A DNA stretch of 64,000 nt from 66-474 sp035249175 (GTDB lineage: Bacteria; Pseudomonadota; Gammaproteobacteria; Xanthomonadales; Rhodanobacteraceae). The stretch lies in NCBI GenBank assembly GCA_035249175.1, contig DATFGT010000066.1, forward strand, positions 1-64,000. Direction: 5' to 3'. Shown in pieces: positions 42,977 to 52,244 of this stretch (its first letter is position 1; every line of letters begins with the position of its first letter). Below the pieces are notes generated by a model. That model was not told the DNA's origin. It saw only the letters and a list, made by a program, of their open reading frames with translations, and ran no database searches. Made by a program: the position numbers and the translations under genes.

Positions 42977-43929
42977 GCCTTCGCCTCCGCAAGCGCCGTG
43001 CGCAATTCCGCCGGCGTCCCCAGCGCGCGCGCGTCGATGGATTTGTCGATGCGCCTGCACAGGCCGGCCAGCACCTTGCCCGGCCCGCATTCGAAGATTT
43101 TCGTGGCGCCGTTCTCCCGCAGCGAATGCACGGTGTCGGTCCACAACACCGGCATGTACAACTGGCGCTCCAGCGCCGCACGGATGAATTCGATGCCGAC
43201 ATGCGCCTTGGCATCCGCATTCTGCAGCACCGGAATCGTGGGCACCTGCCACGGCAGTTCAGCCATGCGCGCAGCAAGTTGCTGTGCCGCATCGCGCATC
43301 AGCGGCGTATGCGAAGGCACCGACACCGCAAGCTTTATGACCTTGCGCACGCCGAGTTCGCCGAGGCGCTGGATGGCGCGGTCGACGGCGGCGGCATGAC
43401 CCGCAATCACCAGCTGGCCGGGGCTGTTGAAATTGGCGGGAGTGACGATTTCATCATCCGATACTTCCTTGCAAACCTGCCGGATCACTTCGTCGTCGGC
43501 GCCCAGCACCGCCGCCATCGAACCGACGCCCGCGGGCACTGCGGCTTGCATCAGGCGACCGCGCTCGGTGACCAGCGATGCCGCATCGCGGAGCGGCAAA
43601 GCGCCTGCGCAGACCAGCGCCGAATACTCGCCGAGGCTGTGGCCTGCCATCTGGGCCGGCAGCGGACCACCCTTCGCCCGCCAGACTTTCCACACCGCCA
43701 CGCTTGCGGCCAGCAACACCGGCTGGGTGTTTTCGGTCTTTCCGAGCTCGGTCTCCGGACCATTCTGCGCAAGCGACCACAGATCGAGCCCCGCGCCTTC
43801 GGAGGCCTCATCGAATACCTTGCGTACGTCGGAAAACTCGGCACCAAGTTCGGCCAGCATCCCGACCGACTGCGACCCTTGGCCGGGAAAGACGAAGGCG
43901 AGGGTGGCGACGGATGATTGACTATTCAT
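42973..43929 (-). CDS. fabD: Malonyl-CoA:ACP transacylase
   Basis: 318 residues. FVFPGQGSQSVGM at the start, nucleophile Ser98 in GHSLGEYSAL, RG motif in VTERGRLMQ, catalytic His in VPSHTPLM. It loads malonyl groups onto ACP. Overlaps fabG. Confidence 0.97.
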   Translation of the reverse strand: MNSQSSVATLAFVFPGQGSQSVGMLAELGAEFSDVRKVFDEASEGAGLDLWSLAQNGPETELGKTENTQPVLLAASVAVWKVWRAKGGPLPAQMAGHSLGEYSALVCAGALPLRDAASLVTERGRLMQAAVPAGVGSMAAVLGADDEVIRQVCKEVSDDEIVTPANFNSPGQLVIAGHAAAVDRAIQRLGELGVRKVIKLAVSVPSHTPLMRDAAQQLAARMAELPWQVPTIPVLQNADAKAHVGIEFIRAALERQLYMPVLWTDTVHSLRENGATKIFECGPGKVLAGLCRRIDKSIDARALGTPAELRTALAEAKA

Positions 43930-44079
43930 GCTTTGCTTCGCTCAATGCATGGGATTTGGGGGCGGACAGTGGGAGCGCAAGAATCCGGACGAGTCGCTTC
44001 CTGGAACTGTCGGAGGCGTTTCAAGTTCTGGCGCGGCGACAACCGTGCATGTCCCCGCCACCCATCTCCCGTCCCGCTT

Positions 44080-45048
44080 TCAATACCTCACCATCGCGGA
44101 GGCCCAGGTAAATCCGCCACCGAAAGCTTCCAGCAGCAGGTTGTGGCCGCGCTGAATGCGCCCCGAGCGCACCGCGGCATCCAGCGCCAGCGGCACCGAA
44201 CCGGACGAGGTGTTGGCGTGCTTGTCCACGGTGACGATCACCTGCTCCATCGGCATGCCGAGACGTTTTGCGGTGGCTTCGATGATGCGCAGGTTGGCCT
44301 GGTGCGGGATAAACCAGTCGAGCTGATCAGCGGTCATGCCGGCCGCCTGCAGGGTTTCGTCCACCAGCGCGTCGAGCGTCTTCACCGCGACCTTGAACAC
44401 CTCGCGTCCACTCATGCGGATGCGCACGCCGTGGTTCTTTTCGTCGCTGAAGCCCACCGACACGCCGACGGGGTTGTACAGCAGGTCCTTGTAGCCGCCG
44501 TCGGCATGCAGGCAAGTCGCGAGTATGCCCGGTTCGTTCGAGGCTTCCAGTACCACCGCGCCAGCGCCGTCGCCGAACAGCACGCAGGTTTCGCGTTCGG
44601 ACCAGTCGACCATTCGGGTGAGCGTTTCCGCGCCCATCACCAACGCCTTCTTCACCTGCCCGGTGCGCACGAAATTGTTGGCGACACCGAGTGCGTACAT
44701 GAACCCGGAACACGCGGCGTTGACGTCGAATGCCATGCAACCGTTCGCGCCCAGCCGGTTCTGGATCAGGCACGCGGTGGCCGGAAAGATGATGTCCGGC
44801 GTGGTGGTGCCCAGCACCACCATGTCGAGTTCGGATGCCTTGACGCCGGCGTCTTGCAACGCCTGCAGCGCGGCGCGATAGGCCAAGTCGCCGGTGGTTT
44901 CGCCGTCGGCCGCAACGCGGCGCTCACGGATACCGGTGCGGCTGCGGATCCACTCGTCGCTGGTGTCGACCAGCTTTTCCAAGTCGGCATTGGTGACGAC
45001 GCGCTCCGGCAGCGCGCTGCCGGTGGCGAGGATGCGGGCGTAGGTCAA
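44080..45048 (-). CDS. fabH: 3-oxoacyl-ACP synthase III
   Basis: 322 residues. Nucleophile Cys113 in FDVNAACSGFMYAL, His in WFIPHQANLRI and Asn in DKHANTSSGSVPLAL. It starts fatty acid synthesis from an acyl-CoA and malonyl-ACP. The gene before it is rpmF, 104 bases away; the plsX gene often found here is missing. Confidence 0.97.
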   Translation of the reverse strand: MTYARILATGSALPERVVTNADLEKLVDTSDEWIRSRTGIRERRVAADGETTGDLAYRAALQALQDAGVKASELDMVVLGTTTPDIIFPATACLIQNRLGANGCMAFDVNAACSGFMYALGVANNFVRTGQVKKALVMGAETLTRMVDWSERETCVLFGDGAGAVVLEASNEPGILATCLHADGGYKDLLYNPVGVSVGFSDEKNHGVRIRMSGREVFKVAVKTLDALVDETLQAAGMTADQLDWFIPHQANLRIIEATAKRLGMPMEQVIVTVDKHANTSSGSVPLALDAAVRSGRIQRGHNLLLEAFGGGFTWASAMVRY

Positions 45049-45152
45049 GGTCTGGTTCCCGATTCAGGCGTTGCGGGCGCATGAAAACGCGGCGGCGCGA
45101 TCATCGCGCCGCACGTCGGTCTGCCACATCGTGCACATCGTGGCAAGGACGT

Positions 45153-45347
45153 TCAGTCCTCGTCGACGATCGCCTGCTTGTCCTCGATCACCTTGCGGCC
45201 ACGGTAGTAGCCGTCCTTGGTGATGTGGTGGCGGCGATGGATCTCGCCCGACGTCGGGTCGGTGGCGAGCTGCACCTTGTCCAGCGCGTCGTGTGAACGG
45301 CGCATGCCGCGGCGGGACGGGGATTTGCGGCTTTTTGCAACGGCCAT
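45153..45347 (-). CDS. rpmF: Ribosomal protein bL32
   Basis: 64 residues: MAVAKSRKSPSRRGMRRSHD is the L32 N-terminus, and HITKDGYYRGRKVI its C-terminal part. The zinc-binding Cys residues of some L32 forms are absent, as usual in gammaproteobacteria. It lies between yceD and fabH in the standard order. Confidence 0.96.
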   Translation of the reverse strand: MAVAKSRKSPSRRGMRRSHDALDKVQLATDPTSGEIHRRHHITKDGYYRGRKVIEDKQAIVDED

Positions 45348-45532
45348 GATGGCTCTCCTGAAAACAATTCACTGGCGGGATGTTCCGCCTTTCGTGTCGA
45401 ACCTCGCACCAACCCATCTCAACATCCTCCACAACCCTCATCAAACCCTTGCAGAGGGATTGATCGCCCCCTTGACTCAAGGGCCGAAGAGCCGCGGAAC
45501 CGTCACGACAAGTTGTCCAGAGAATCCAACGA

Positions 45533-46066
45533 TTACTTCCTGTGCGATTCGAGCAATGTGCGAAGATCCGCGAACGGATGCGTCACTGCTTCGCCCGGCT
45601 CCGCAGCCTGCGGATGGTCACCGGGCGCGTTCCATTCGCCCTGAAGGACCTCGCTACCTGGCTTTACGGGCACCAGGGGCAAGGCCAACAACAATTCATC
45701 CTCGATCACCTTGCGCGGCGAGAGCGCGCCGCCTTCCAGCAGCAGCGGCTCGCAATCGCCCGGCAACGCGTCGGCATCCTGCTCTTTCGCCAGCAACCCC
45801 AGCCTGGTATCGACCGCAGCCGGGTACACGAACGATTCGAGCGTGCGTTGGCATTCGAGCGTCAGCCCCGCACTCAACACCACGTGCAATTGCGGACCAC
45901 CCAATATGCCCTGCTCGAAATCCAGCCGGTAGGCGACTTCGCCGCGGTCGTCCGCCAGCGCCTCGACCAACCGCGGCAATTCCGCGACCGGCAAGATGCC
46001 TTCGAAAGACCGCCGCCCGGCCACCATGCGTTCGGCGTCCACACTCGCTGGCAGGGGCGCGGACAT
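45533..46066 (-). CDS. yceD: YceD family (DUF177) protein, 23S rRNA accumulation
   Basis: 177 residues. YceD pattern: FEGILPVAELPRLVEAL, then LTLECQRTLESFVYPAAVD and LEGGALSPRKVIEDELLLALPLVPVKPG near residues 110-140. YceD is needed for normal 23S rRNA accumulation in E. coli and chloroplasts and is almost always encoded before rpmF, as here (185-base gap). Confidence 0.92.
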   Translation of the reverse strand: MSAPLPASVDAERMVAGRRSFEGILPVAELPRLVEALADDRGEVAYRLDFEQGILGGPQLHVVLSAGLTLECQRTLESFVYPAAVDTRLGLLAKEQDADALPGDCEPLLLEGGALSPRKVIEDELLLALPLVPVKPGSEVLQGEWNAPGDHPQAAEPGEAVTHPFADLRTLLESHRK

Positions 46067-46177
46067 AAGCGGGGAATGCTAAATTCCGCACTGCACAAAG
46101 TCAACTGGCGAGCACCGCTGCGGCTTGGCCCGTATCATGCTTGCCTCACTCCGCACGCCATTGTACCGGCCACCAAT

Positions 46178-46639
46178 TTGACCGCCCTGCCCGCCACGCT
46201 GTTAGCGATCGTTTTGCCCGCCGTGGTGGCGGTGATCGCCTGCGCCGTCATCGTGTTTCTGCTGGCGCGCCAGATACGCCACCAGCGTGCGATGCGCACC
46301 CTGTACCTGGAAGCCGACGGCCTGGAACACGACCTCAAGGAATGCCGCTCGCGACTGGCGCGCGCGCATGCCTCGATGTCGATGGGTCCCAATCAGCCCG
46401 CGGCCGGCGAAACCGAGGCGCGTGTGGCGGTCGATGCCGCGCTCCGTGAACTGCTGGCGCACCGGCTGTGGCTGCGCGACGAAGCGGACAACGCCAATCA
46501 GCGCGAGCTGGATGCGGCCGTCAGTGCGATCGGCAAGGCACGCGGGGCGCTGGGCCGGCAATTGCAGGAGCTCGATTCCGCCCAGCGCGCGCTGGAAACC
46601 GCGGTGCGCGAGAAGATCGAGGATCTTGCGCAACGATGA
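46178..46639 (+). CDS. Small inner-membrane protein with coiled-coil tail, unknown
   Basis: 153 residues if started at the TTG at 46178; no in-frame ATG lies between the yceD gene and this point. The N-terminus is one membrane helix (LLAIVLPAVVAVIACAVIVFLLARQI), the rest a charged helical region with heptad-like repeats (ALRELLAHRLWLRDEADNANQRELDAAVSAIGKARGALGRQLQELDSAQRAL). No family recognised. The stop overlaps the maf start by four bases, which supports the frame being real. Confidence 0.65.
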   Translation: MTALPATLLAIVLPAVVAVIACAVIVFLLARQIRHQRAMRTLYLEADGLEHDLKECRSRLARAHASMSMGPNQPAAGETEARVAVDAALRELLAHRLWLRDEADNANQRELDAAVSAIGKARGALGRQLQELDSAQRALETAVREKIEDLAQR

Positions 46640-47220
46640 ACGGCCCGAGGATCCTGCTGGCCTCGACCTCGCGCTACCGGGCCGAATTGCTGCGCCGCTT
46701 GCTAGATCATTTCGAGCAGATCGTGCCCGACTTGGACGAGCAGTCGCTGCCGGACGAGATTCCGGCGGCGCGGGCCCTCCGCCTCGCGGTCGCCAAGGCC
46801 ACCGCGGTATCGCGGAAGCAGCCCGATACGCTGGTGATCGGTTCCGACCAGGTCGCGGCACTGGGCGACACGGTGCTCCACAAACCAGGCAACATTGAAA
46901 AAGCCCATCAACAACTGCGCACAAGTAGCGGAAAGACAGTCAATTTCTACACAGGTTTGTGCCTGATCGATGGTCGCAGCGGACGGGCACAGAGGTATAC
47001 CGACCATACGCGCGTGGTCTTCCGCAGGCTTTCCGACGACGAGATCGAACGTTACGTCGCCCGTGAACGCCCGCTCGATTGCGCCGGCAGCTTCAAATCC
47101 GAGGGCGCCGGCATTGCCCTGTTCGACCGCATCGAAAGCGAGGACCCGACAGCCCTCATCGGGCTGCCGCTGATTGCGCTGGGGCGGCTGCTCCGGCAAG
47201 CGGGCGTCTCGATACCTTGA
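46636..47220 (+). CDS. yceF: Maf-like nucleotide pyrophosphatase YceF
   Basis: 194 residues from the ATG at 46636. ILLASTSRYRAELLRRL is the Maf signature with the substrate-binding Ser and Arg, and IGSDQVAALGD the catalytic acidic motif. The YceF branch acts on 7-methyl-GTP, and yceF lies beside yceD-rpmF in E. coli, as here in divergent orientation. Start overlaps the membrane-protein stop. Confidence 0.93.
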   Translation: MNGPRILLASTSRYRAELLRRLLDHFEQIVPDLDEQSLPDEIPAARALRLAVAKATAVSRKQPDTLVIGSDQVAALGDTVLHKPGNIEKAHQQLRTSSGKTVNFYTGLCLIDGRSGRAQRYTDHTRVVFRRLSDDEIERYVARERPLDCAGSFKSEGAGIALFDRIESEDPTALIGLPLIALGRLLRQAGVSIP

Positions 47221-47291
47221 ACGACTTCGCGCAGGCGTGACGCTCGCTGCCGTACACTGCCACGACGTTCGACACACGCGCGAAACCCGGC

Positions 47292-48248
47292 ATGGATCAG
47301 ACCGTTCCCTCGGACATCACGGCGCCCTCTGACAACTTGTTGCGCCAGCGGCTGGAAAGCGCCATCGCCCAAGTCAACGAGGTGCTGGTCGGCAAAAACC
47401 GCGCGGCGCGGATGGCATTCGCATGTGTTCTCGCCGGCGGGCACCTGCTGGTCGAAGACGTTCCAGGGGTCGGCAAGACCACGCTCGCCCACGCCTTGGC
47501 GGCCACGCTGGGGCTGACCTTCCGGCGCATCCAGTTCACCTCCGACCTGCTGCCGACCGACATCGTCGGCGTCAGCATTTTCGATCGCGACAGCGGTGCT
47601 TTCCAATTCCAGCCGGGACCGATCTTCGCGCAACTGCTTCTGGCCGACGAAATCAATCGCGCCACGCCCAAGACCCAGAGCGCATTGCTGGAGGCCATGG
47701 CAGAAGGCCAGGTTACGGTTGATGGCGCGAGCCGTGCCCTGCCGCAGCCGTTTTTTGTGGTCGCCACCCAGAATCCACTGGACATGGCCGGCACGTATCC
47801 TTTGCCCGACTCGCAGCTCGACCGGTTCATGCTTCGCATTGCGCTGGATTATCCCGATGCCGAGGCCGAACGCCGGCTGCTGACGGGCGAGGACCGTTCG
47901 GACATGGTGGGCCGCCTGCCGCCGCGCCTGTCCGCAACCGACATCATCGCGCTGCGACAGCGGACGCGCGCGATCACCGCCAGTCCGGCCTTGATCGATT
48001 ACGTGCAGGGGTTGGTGAACGCCAGTCGCAAGCATCACGACATCCGCACCGGATTGTCGCCGCGTGCAGGGCTTGCGCTGCTGGCGGCTGCGCGCGCATG
48101 GGCGCTGCTGGGCAATCGCGACTACGTGTTGCCGGAAGATGTGCAGGCGGTGTTCGTGGCCATCTCCGGGCATCGCCTGATTCCGGCGCACAACCTTGCC
48201 CGCGACGCACTGGCACAGGCGCTGCTGGAAACCGTGGCGGTGGAATAG
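47292..48248 (+). CDS. MoxR-family AAA+ ATPase
   Basis: 318 residues. Walker A EDVPGVGKTTLAHALA, Walker B LLLADEINRATPKTQSALLEAM, sensor 1 ATQNPLDMAGTYPLPDSQLDRF. MoxR ATPases act as chaperones for protein or complex maturation. It forms a run with a DUF58 and a transglutaminase gene, the standard MoxR-DUF58-TgpA arrangement. Confidence 0.95.
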   Translation: MDQTVPSDITAPSDNLLRQRLESAIAQVNEVLVGKNRAARMAFACVLAGGHLLVEDVPGVGKTTLAHALAATLGLTFRRIQFTSDLLPTDIVGVSIFDRDSGAFQFQPGPIFAQLLLADEINRATPKTQSALLEAMAEGQVTVDGASRALPQPFFVVATQNPLDMAGTYPLPDSQLDRFMLRIALDYPDAEAERRLLTGEDRSDMVGRLPPRLSATDIIALRQRTRAITASPALIDYVQGLVNASRKHHDIRTGLSPRAGLALLAAARAWALLGNRDYVLPEDVQAVFVAISGHRLIPAHNLARDALAQALLETVAVE

Positions 48249-48252
48249 CGCG

Positions 48253-49215
48253 ATGGAAGGCGTCGCGTACCGCGCACCCTTTGCCACCGCAGTGCGCGTA
48301 CTGAACCGCATTCCCGGGCTCGCTCGCGGACGCACGCCGGAAGCGCTACCTGTACGGCTGGACCGCCGCCGCATCTACATCGTCCCCACGCGTGCGGGCT
48401 TCGGCTTCGGATTGCTGCTGGTCGCCATGCTGTTCGGTGCGCTGAATTACCAGAACAATGCCGCGTTGTTGCTGACCTGCATGCTAGGCGCGGCACTGGC
48501 CGGCAGCATGCTGCTGACGTGGCGCGAGCTGCACGACCTGACCTTGCGCTCGCTGCACGCCGGGCACGGTTTCTGTGGCACCCGTCTGCCGCTGCAGCTT
48601 GCCTTCACGGGCGTCCGCCGCAGTCGGCCCGGCCTCACCATCGCGGTGGACGATCTGGAACAACCTTGTCCGTTGCAAGCCGGTGCCGAACGCGCCCACG
48701 TAACCATGCCCACCGAATGGCGTGGCTGGGTAGAAATGCCGCGCATGCGAATTTCCAGCACGCTGCCGTTCGGGCTTTTTCGTGCGTGGAGCTGGATCAC
48801 CCCGGCACAACGCGTGCTGGTGTACCCGCGCATCCTTGCCGAACGGCAACCATCCACACGCACCGACGATCCCAGCGAACGCATAGCCGGGGGCGATGAA
48901 TTCGCGGACCTTCGCGAGTACCACCCCGGCGATCCGATCCGGCATGTCGCGTGGAAGGCCAGCGCGCGCCACGAGCATCTGCTGGTGCGAGAATTCGATC
49001 GCGCCGCGCCGGGCCAGCCGCTGCGGTTCGATTGGCATGCCTTGTCGGGCGTCGATCGCGAAACCCGCATTTCGCGCCTCACCGGCTGGGTGTGCGACGC
49101 CTATGCCGCAGCGCACCCATGGATCCTGATCCTGGAGGACCATCATTTGCTCGGTCCCGCCAGCGACACCGCGCACTACCATCGCTGCCTGACCGCGCTC
49201 GCGGAGCTGCCGTGA
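48253..49215 (+). CDS. DUF58-domain membrane protein
   Basis: 320 residues from the ATG at 48253. Two adjacent membrane helices (GFGFGLLLVAMLFGALNYQNNAALLLTCMLGAALAGSMLL) and the DUF58 core (SERIAGGDEFADLREYHPGDPIRHVAWKASARHEHLLVREFD), a von Willebrand-A-like segment. Usual partner of the MoxR ATPase. GTGA overlap with the next gene. Confidence 0.94.
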   Translation: MEGVAYRAPFATAVRVLNRIPGLARGRTPEALPVRLDRRRIYIVPTRAGFGFGLLLVAMLFGALNYQNNAALLLTCMLGAALAGSMLLTWRELHDLTLRSLHAGHGFCGTRLPLQLAFTGVRRSRPGLTIAVDDLEQPCPLQAGAERAHVTMPTEWRGWVEMPRMRISSTLPFGLFRAWSWITPAQRVLVYPRILAERQPSTRTDDPSERIAGGDEFADLREYHPGDPIRHVAWKASARHEHLLVREFDRAAPGQPLRFDWHALSGVDRETRISRLTGWVCDAYAAAHPWILILEDHHLLGPASDTAHYHRCLTALAELP

Positions 49216-51203
49216 CACACCCCGACGCGCCACCGGGCACGCGCGTGGTTGCGTCCTCACTCGGGTTGCTGCCGTTCACCTTACTGTGCATCACCGTGCT
49301 GTGCGTGCTGGTGGCGCACGCCGCGCACATGCCCGCGTGGTACACGGCCGCGCTGGCGGCAATCCTGGTTGCGCGCTGGTGGCAACGCCGGGGACAACAG
49401 CGGCGTGTGGCGGCGGGGTTGCGCATCGTCATGCTGATCGCCGTACCGGCCACGGTGATCGCCGTATACGGCACGCCACTCGGACGCGAACCCGGCGCCG
49501 CGATCGTATGCGGGTTGCTGGTGCTGAAGGTGCTCGAGAGCGAATCGATGCGCGATGCGCGCATGGCCGTCGGCTTTGCGTGCTTCATCCTGATGAGCGC
49601 GCTGCTGTTCGACCAGTCGCTGGGCTTCACCATCGCCGTGGGCTTGATGCTGCTGCCCGCGCTGGCGACGCTCCGCGCGCTGCAGCCGGGACTGCCCGAA
49701 TCCGGCTGGTTGTCGGCGTTCAAGACCGGAACGGTATTGCTCGCAACCAGTCTGCCCGCCGCGCTGCTCGGATTCCTGTTGATCCCTCGCCTGGCCACGC
49801 CGTTGTGGGGCGCGCCGGATCGTGGTGTGGCGCGCACCGGCATCGCCGACCGCATGGCGCCGGGAGACCTGCATTCACTGTTGACCGACAATGCCGTGGC
49901 GATGCGGGTCGGCTTCGATGGTCCGCCGCTGCCGGAAAGCCAGCGCTATTTTCGCGGCATGGTGTTGTGGCAATTCGACGGTCGCGCATGGCAGGCGGGC
50001 CCGGCTGCGCGCCGTCCGTGGCGACCGATACCGGTCGGCGTCCGCGGTCCGGTGACGCATTACGAGGTCACGTTGCTGCCCAGCCATCAGCACTGGATGT
50101 TCGCGCTGGACGCGCCCATCGACAGTCCGGAAGACGCGATCATGGGGCCCGACCACACGTTGTGGTCAACCAAACCCATCGATCAAACCCTCCGCTACCG
50201 CGTCGCGTCTGCCGCCGACTACCGGCTTGCGCCGGAAGGTCTGGACCCCCGCATCCGTGCGGCAGCACTGGAACTTCCGGATGGCTTCGATCCGCGCGCG
50301 CGGGCGCGCGCGGAACGCTGGCGCGCCGCAGCCGGCGCGAACGACATGGCGGTCGTTCGCGATGCACTGGATCTGTTCCACGATGGCGGCTTCGTGTACG
50401 ACCTCGATGCGCCGCCGCTCGGCCGCGACAGCATCGACGATTTCCTGTTCGACACCAAAACCGGTTTCTGCGAACACTACGCCAGCGCATTCACGTTCCT
50501 GATGCGTGCCGCGGGCATCCCTGCGCGCGTGGTGATCGGTTATCAGGGCGGCTACTGGAACGACTTCGCGAAATACCTGCTGATCCGCCAATCCGACGCG
50601 CACGCATGGTCGGAGGTTTGGCTGGCCGGACGCGGCTGGGTACGTGTCGATCCGACTGCCGCGGTCAGCCGCGTGATCCTTGCCAGCACCGGCGGAGCGG
50701 CCGATGACGTGGGCGGTGGCGGAGGCAATTGGTGGATGCCGTGGCGCAACCGCATGGATGTGGTCAATCGCTGGTGGGGACAAACGGTGGTCGGTTTCGA
50801 TGCACTGTCGCAAAGCCACCTGTTTCGTCCATTCGGCATCGAGCACGCCACCGCCCAGATGCTCGGAGTGGCGCTGGCTGTCACAGTGTTCTTGGCGCTG
50901 GGCCTCGGCGCACTGCTGGCAACGTTGCGTCCGCGAACCAAACCACGTGACACGCTCGCCGCCGCGCACACGCGCCTGCAGCGCAAACTCGCGCGAATCG
51001 GCATCGTCCGCGGCCACGCGGAAGGCCCACGCGATTTCTACCTGCGCACGACGGAGGCGCTGCCGGATTCAGCGGCGGCTCTGCGGGAACTCGCCACCGA
51101 ATATCTTTGCCTGCGTTACGCCTTTCCCAAACCGCCGCCTGAACGAACCCGCGAATTCGTGCGCCGCGTGCGTCATTTCCGGCCGGTCCGTGTGGTCAAA
51201 TAA
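49212..51203 (+). CDS. tgpA: Transglutaminase-like membrane protein (TgpA type)
   Basis: 663 residues from the GTG at 49212, overlapping the DUF58 stop. An N-terminal block of about five to six membrane helices (DUF3488), then a periplasmic transglutaminase domain with triad Cys in TGFCEHYASAFTFLMRAAGIPARVVIGYQGG, His in DAHAWSEVW and Asp in VRVDPTAAV. One more helix and a cytosolic DUF4129-like tail follow. The TgpA of Pseudomonas is essential there; molecular substrate unsettled. Confidence 0.94.
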   Translation: MTHPDAPPGTRVVASSLGLLPFTLLCITVLCVLVAHAAHMPAWYTAALAAILVARWWQRRGQQRRVAAGLRIVMLIAVPATVIAVYGTPLGREPGAAIVCGLLVLKVLESESMRDARMAVGFACFILMSALLFDQSLGFTIAVGLMLLPALATLRALQPGLPESGWLSAFKTGTVLLATSLPAALLGFLLIPRLATPLWGAPDRGVARTGIADRMAPGDLHSLLTDNAVAMRVGFDGPPLPESQRYFRGMVLWQFDGRAWQAGPAARRPWRPIPVGVRGPVTHYEVTLLPSHQHWMFALDAPIDSPEDAIMGPDHTLWSTKPIDQTLRYRVASAADYRLAPEGLDPRIRAAALELPDGFDPRARARAERWRAAAGANDMAVVRDALDLFHDGGFVYDLDAPPLGRDSIDDFLFDTKTGFCEHYASAFTFLMRAAGIPARVVIGYQGGYWNDFAKYLLIRQSDAHAWSEVWLAGRGWVRVDPTAAVSRVILASTGGAADDVGGGGGNWWMPWRNRMDVVNRWWGQTVVGFDALSQSHLFRPFGIEHATAQMLGVALAVTVFLALGLGALLATLRPRTKPRDTLAAAHTRLQRKLARIGIVRGHAEGPRDFYLRTTEALPDSAAALRELATEYLCLRYAFPKPPPERTREFVRRVRHFRPVRVVK

Positions 51204-51239
51204 CTGCAGAAGGGTTCCAATTTCTCGGAGGCATATGCC

Positions 51240-51842
51240 ATGTCACGTCGCGTCCTGTTCCTTTCCGTGGTAGGTGCAGTGGCTTTGGGCGGTTGCGCCA
51301 CCATCCCGCAACCGCTCGCCGGCAACTATGCGCCGGTGACGCTGGACGCCGCGCGCAGCGGCACCGCCGGCGCCAGCCCGGTGCGCTGGGGCGGCGAAAT
51401 CGTCGAAACCCAGCCGCGCGAACAGCAAACCTGTTTCTTCGTGCTCGCCGAACCCCTGGATTCGCAGGCACGGCCGAAACAGGGCGAGGAGAGCCTTGGC
51501 CGGTTCGTTGCCTGCAAACAGGGTTTCTATGATCCGGAAATATTCGCCAAGGGCCGCGAAATCACCGTGACCGGCACGCTCGACGGGACCGCCCAGCACA
51601 AGATCGGAGAATTCGATTACACCTACCCCAAGGTCGATGCCAGCAACATATACCTGTGGAAACCGCGTCCCATGTACACGGCGACACCCTACCCCTACGG
51701 GCCGTGGGGTCCATGGGGCGGGTTCTGCGATCCGTTCTGGTCACCCTGGGGCTGTGGCTGGGGTGGACCGGCTTTTTTCCCGCCGCGCGTGATCGTGGTG
51801 CCGCGCCCCGCGCCACCGCCACCGCCACCGAAGAAAGGCTGA
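51240..51842 (+). CDS. Slp-family outer-membrane lipoprotein
   Basis: 200 residues. Lipobox signal MSRRVLFLSVVGAVALGGC. The Slp domain: VRWGGEIVETQPREQQTCFFVLAEPLDSQARP, SLGRFVACKQGFYDPEIFAKGREITVTGTL, YTYPKVDASNIYLW. The C-terminus is Trp/Gly/Pro-rich with a polyproline end. Slp of E. coli is a starvation and acid-inducible outer-membrane lipoprotein. It follows the transglutaminase gene by 36 bases. Confidence 0.92.
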   Translation: MSRRVLFLSVVGAVALGGCATIPQPLAGNYAPVTLDAARSGTAGASPVRWGGEIVETQPREQQTCFFVLAEPLDSQARPKQGEESLGRFVACKQGFYDPEIFAKGREITVTGTLDGTAQHKIGEFDYTYPKVDASNIYLWKPRPMYTATPYPYGPWGPWGGFCDPFWSPWGCGWGGPAFFPPRVIVVPRPAPPPPPPKKG

Positions 51843-51855
51843 CGATGTGTTCACG

Positions 51856-51879
51856 GACGCCCGCGCAAGCGGGCGTCTT
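51856..51879 (+). terminator. Terminator-like hairpin after the Slp gene
   Basis: GACGCCCGC and GCGGGCGTC form a 9-bp stem with a GCAA loop, then TTC. The T tract is short. Confidence 0.6.
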
Positions 51880-51896
51880 CATGCCGGATCGCCGCC

Positions 51897-52244
51897 TCAG
51901 GACATCCGTTCCGGCATCTGCTTGCCCGCCAGCAAATGCACGTGCAGGTAGAATACGGTCTGCCCGCCGCCGCGGTTGCAGTTGATGACGCAGCGGTAGC
52001 CATTTTCGGCAAAGCCTTCGCGCTTGGCATACGCGGACGCCGCCAGCAGCAGCTTGCCGAGCAAAGGCGCGTCGGCTTCGCTGCAGTCGTTCAAGGTCGG
52101 CAGTGATTTGTTCTTGGGTATGAACAGCACGTGCACCGGCGTCTGTGGATGGATGTCGCGGAACGCAAGGATGTCGCCATCCTCGTACACGATATCGGCG
52201 GGAATCTCGCGGCGAATAATTTTGTCGAAAATGGTATCGCTCAC
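51897..52244 (-). CDS. hinT: HIT-family purine nucleoside phosphoramidase (HinT)
   Basis: 115 residues. IFDKIIRREIPADIVYEDGDILAFRDIHPQTPVHVLFIPKN and the histidine triad FYLHVHLLAG. Hydrolyses AMP-lysine-type phosphoramidates. Overlaps the GNAT gene by four bases. Confidence 0.95.
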   Translation of the reverse strand: MSDTIFDKIIRREIPADIVYEDGDILAFRDIHPQTPVHVLFIPKNKSLPTLNDCSEADAPLLGKLLLAASAYAKREGFAENGYRCVINCNRGGGQTVFYLHVHLLAGKQMPERMS

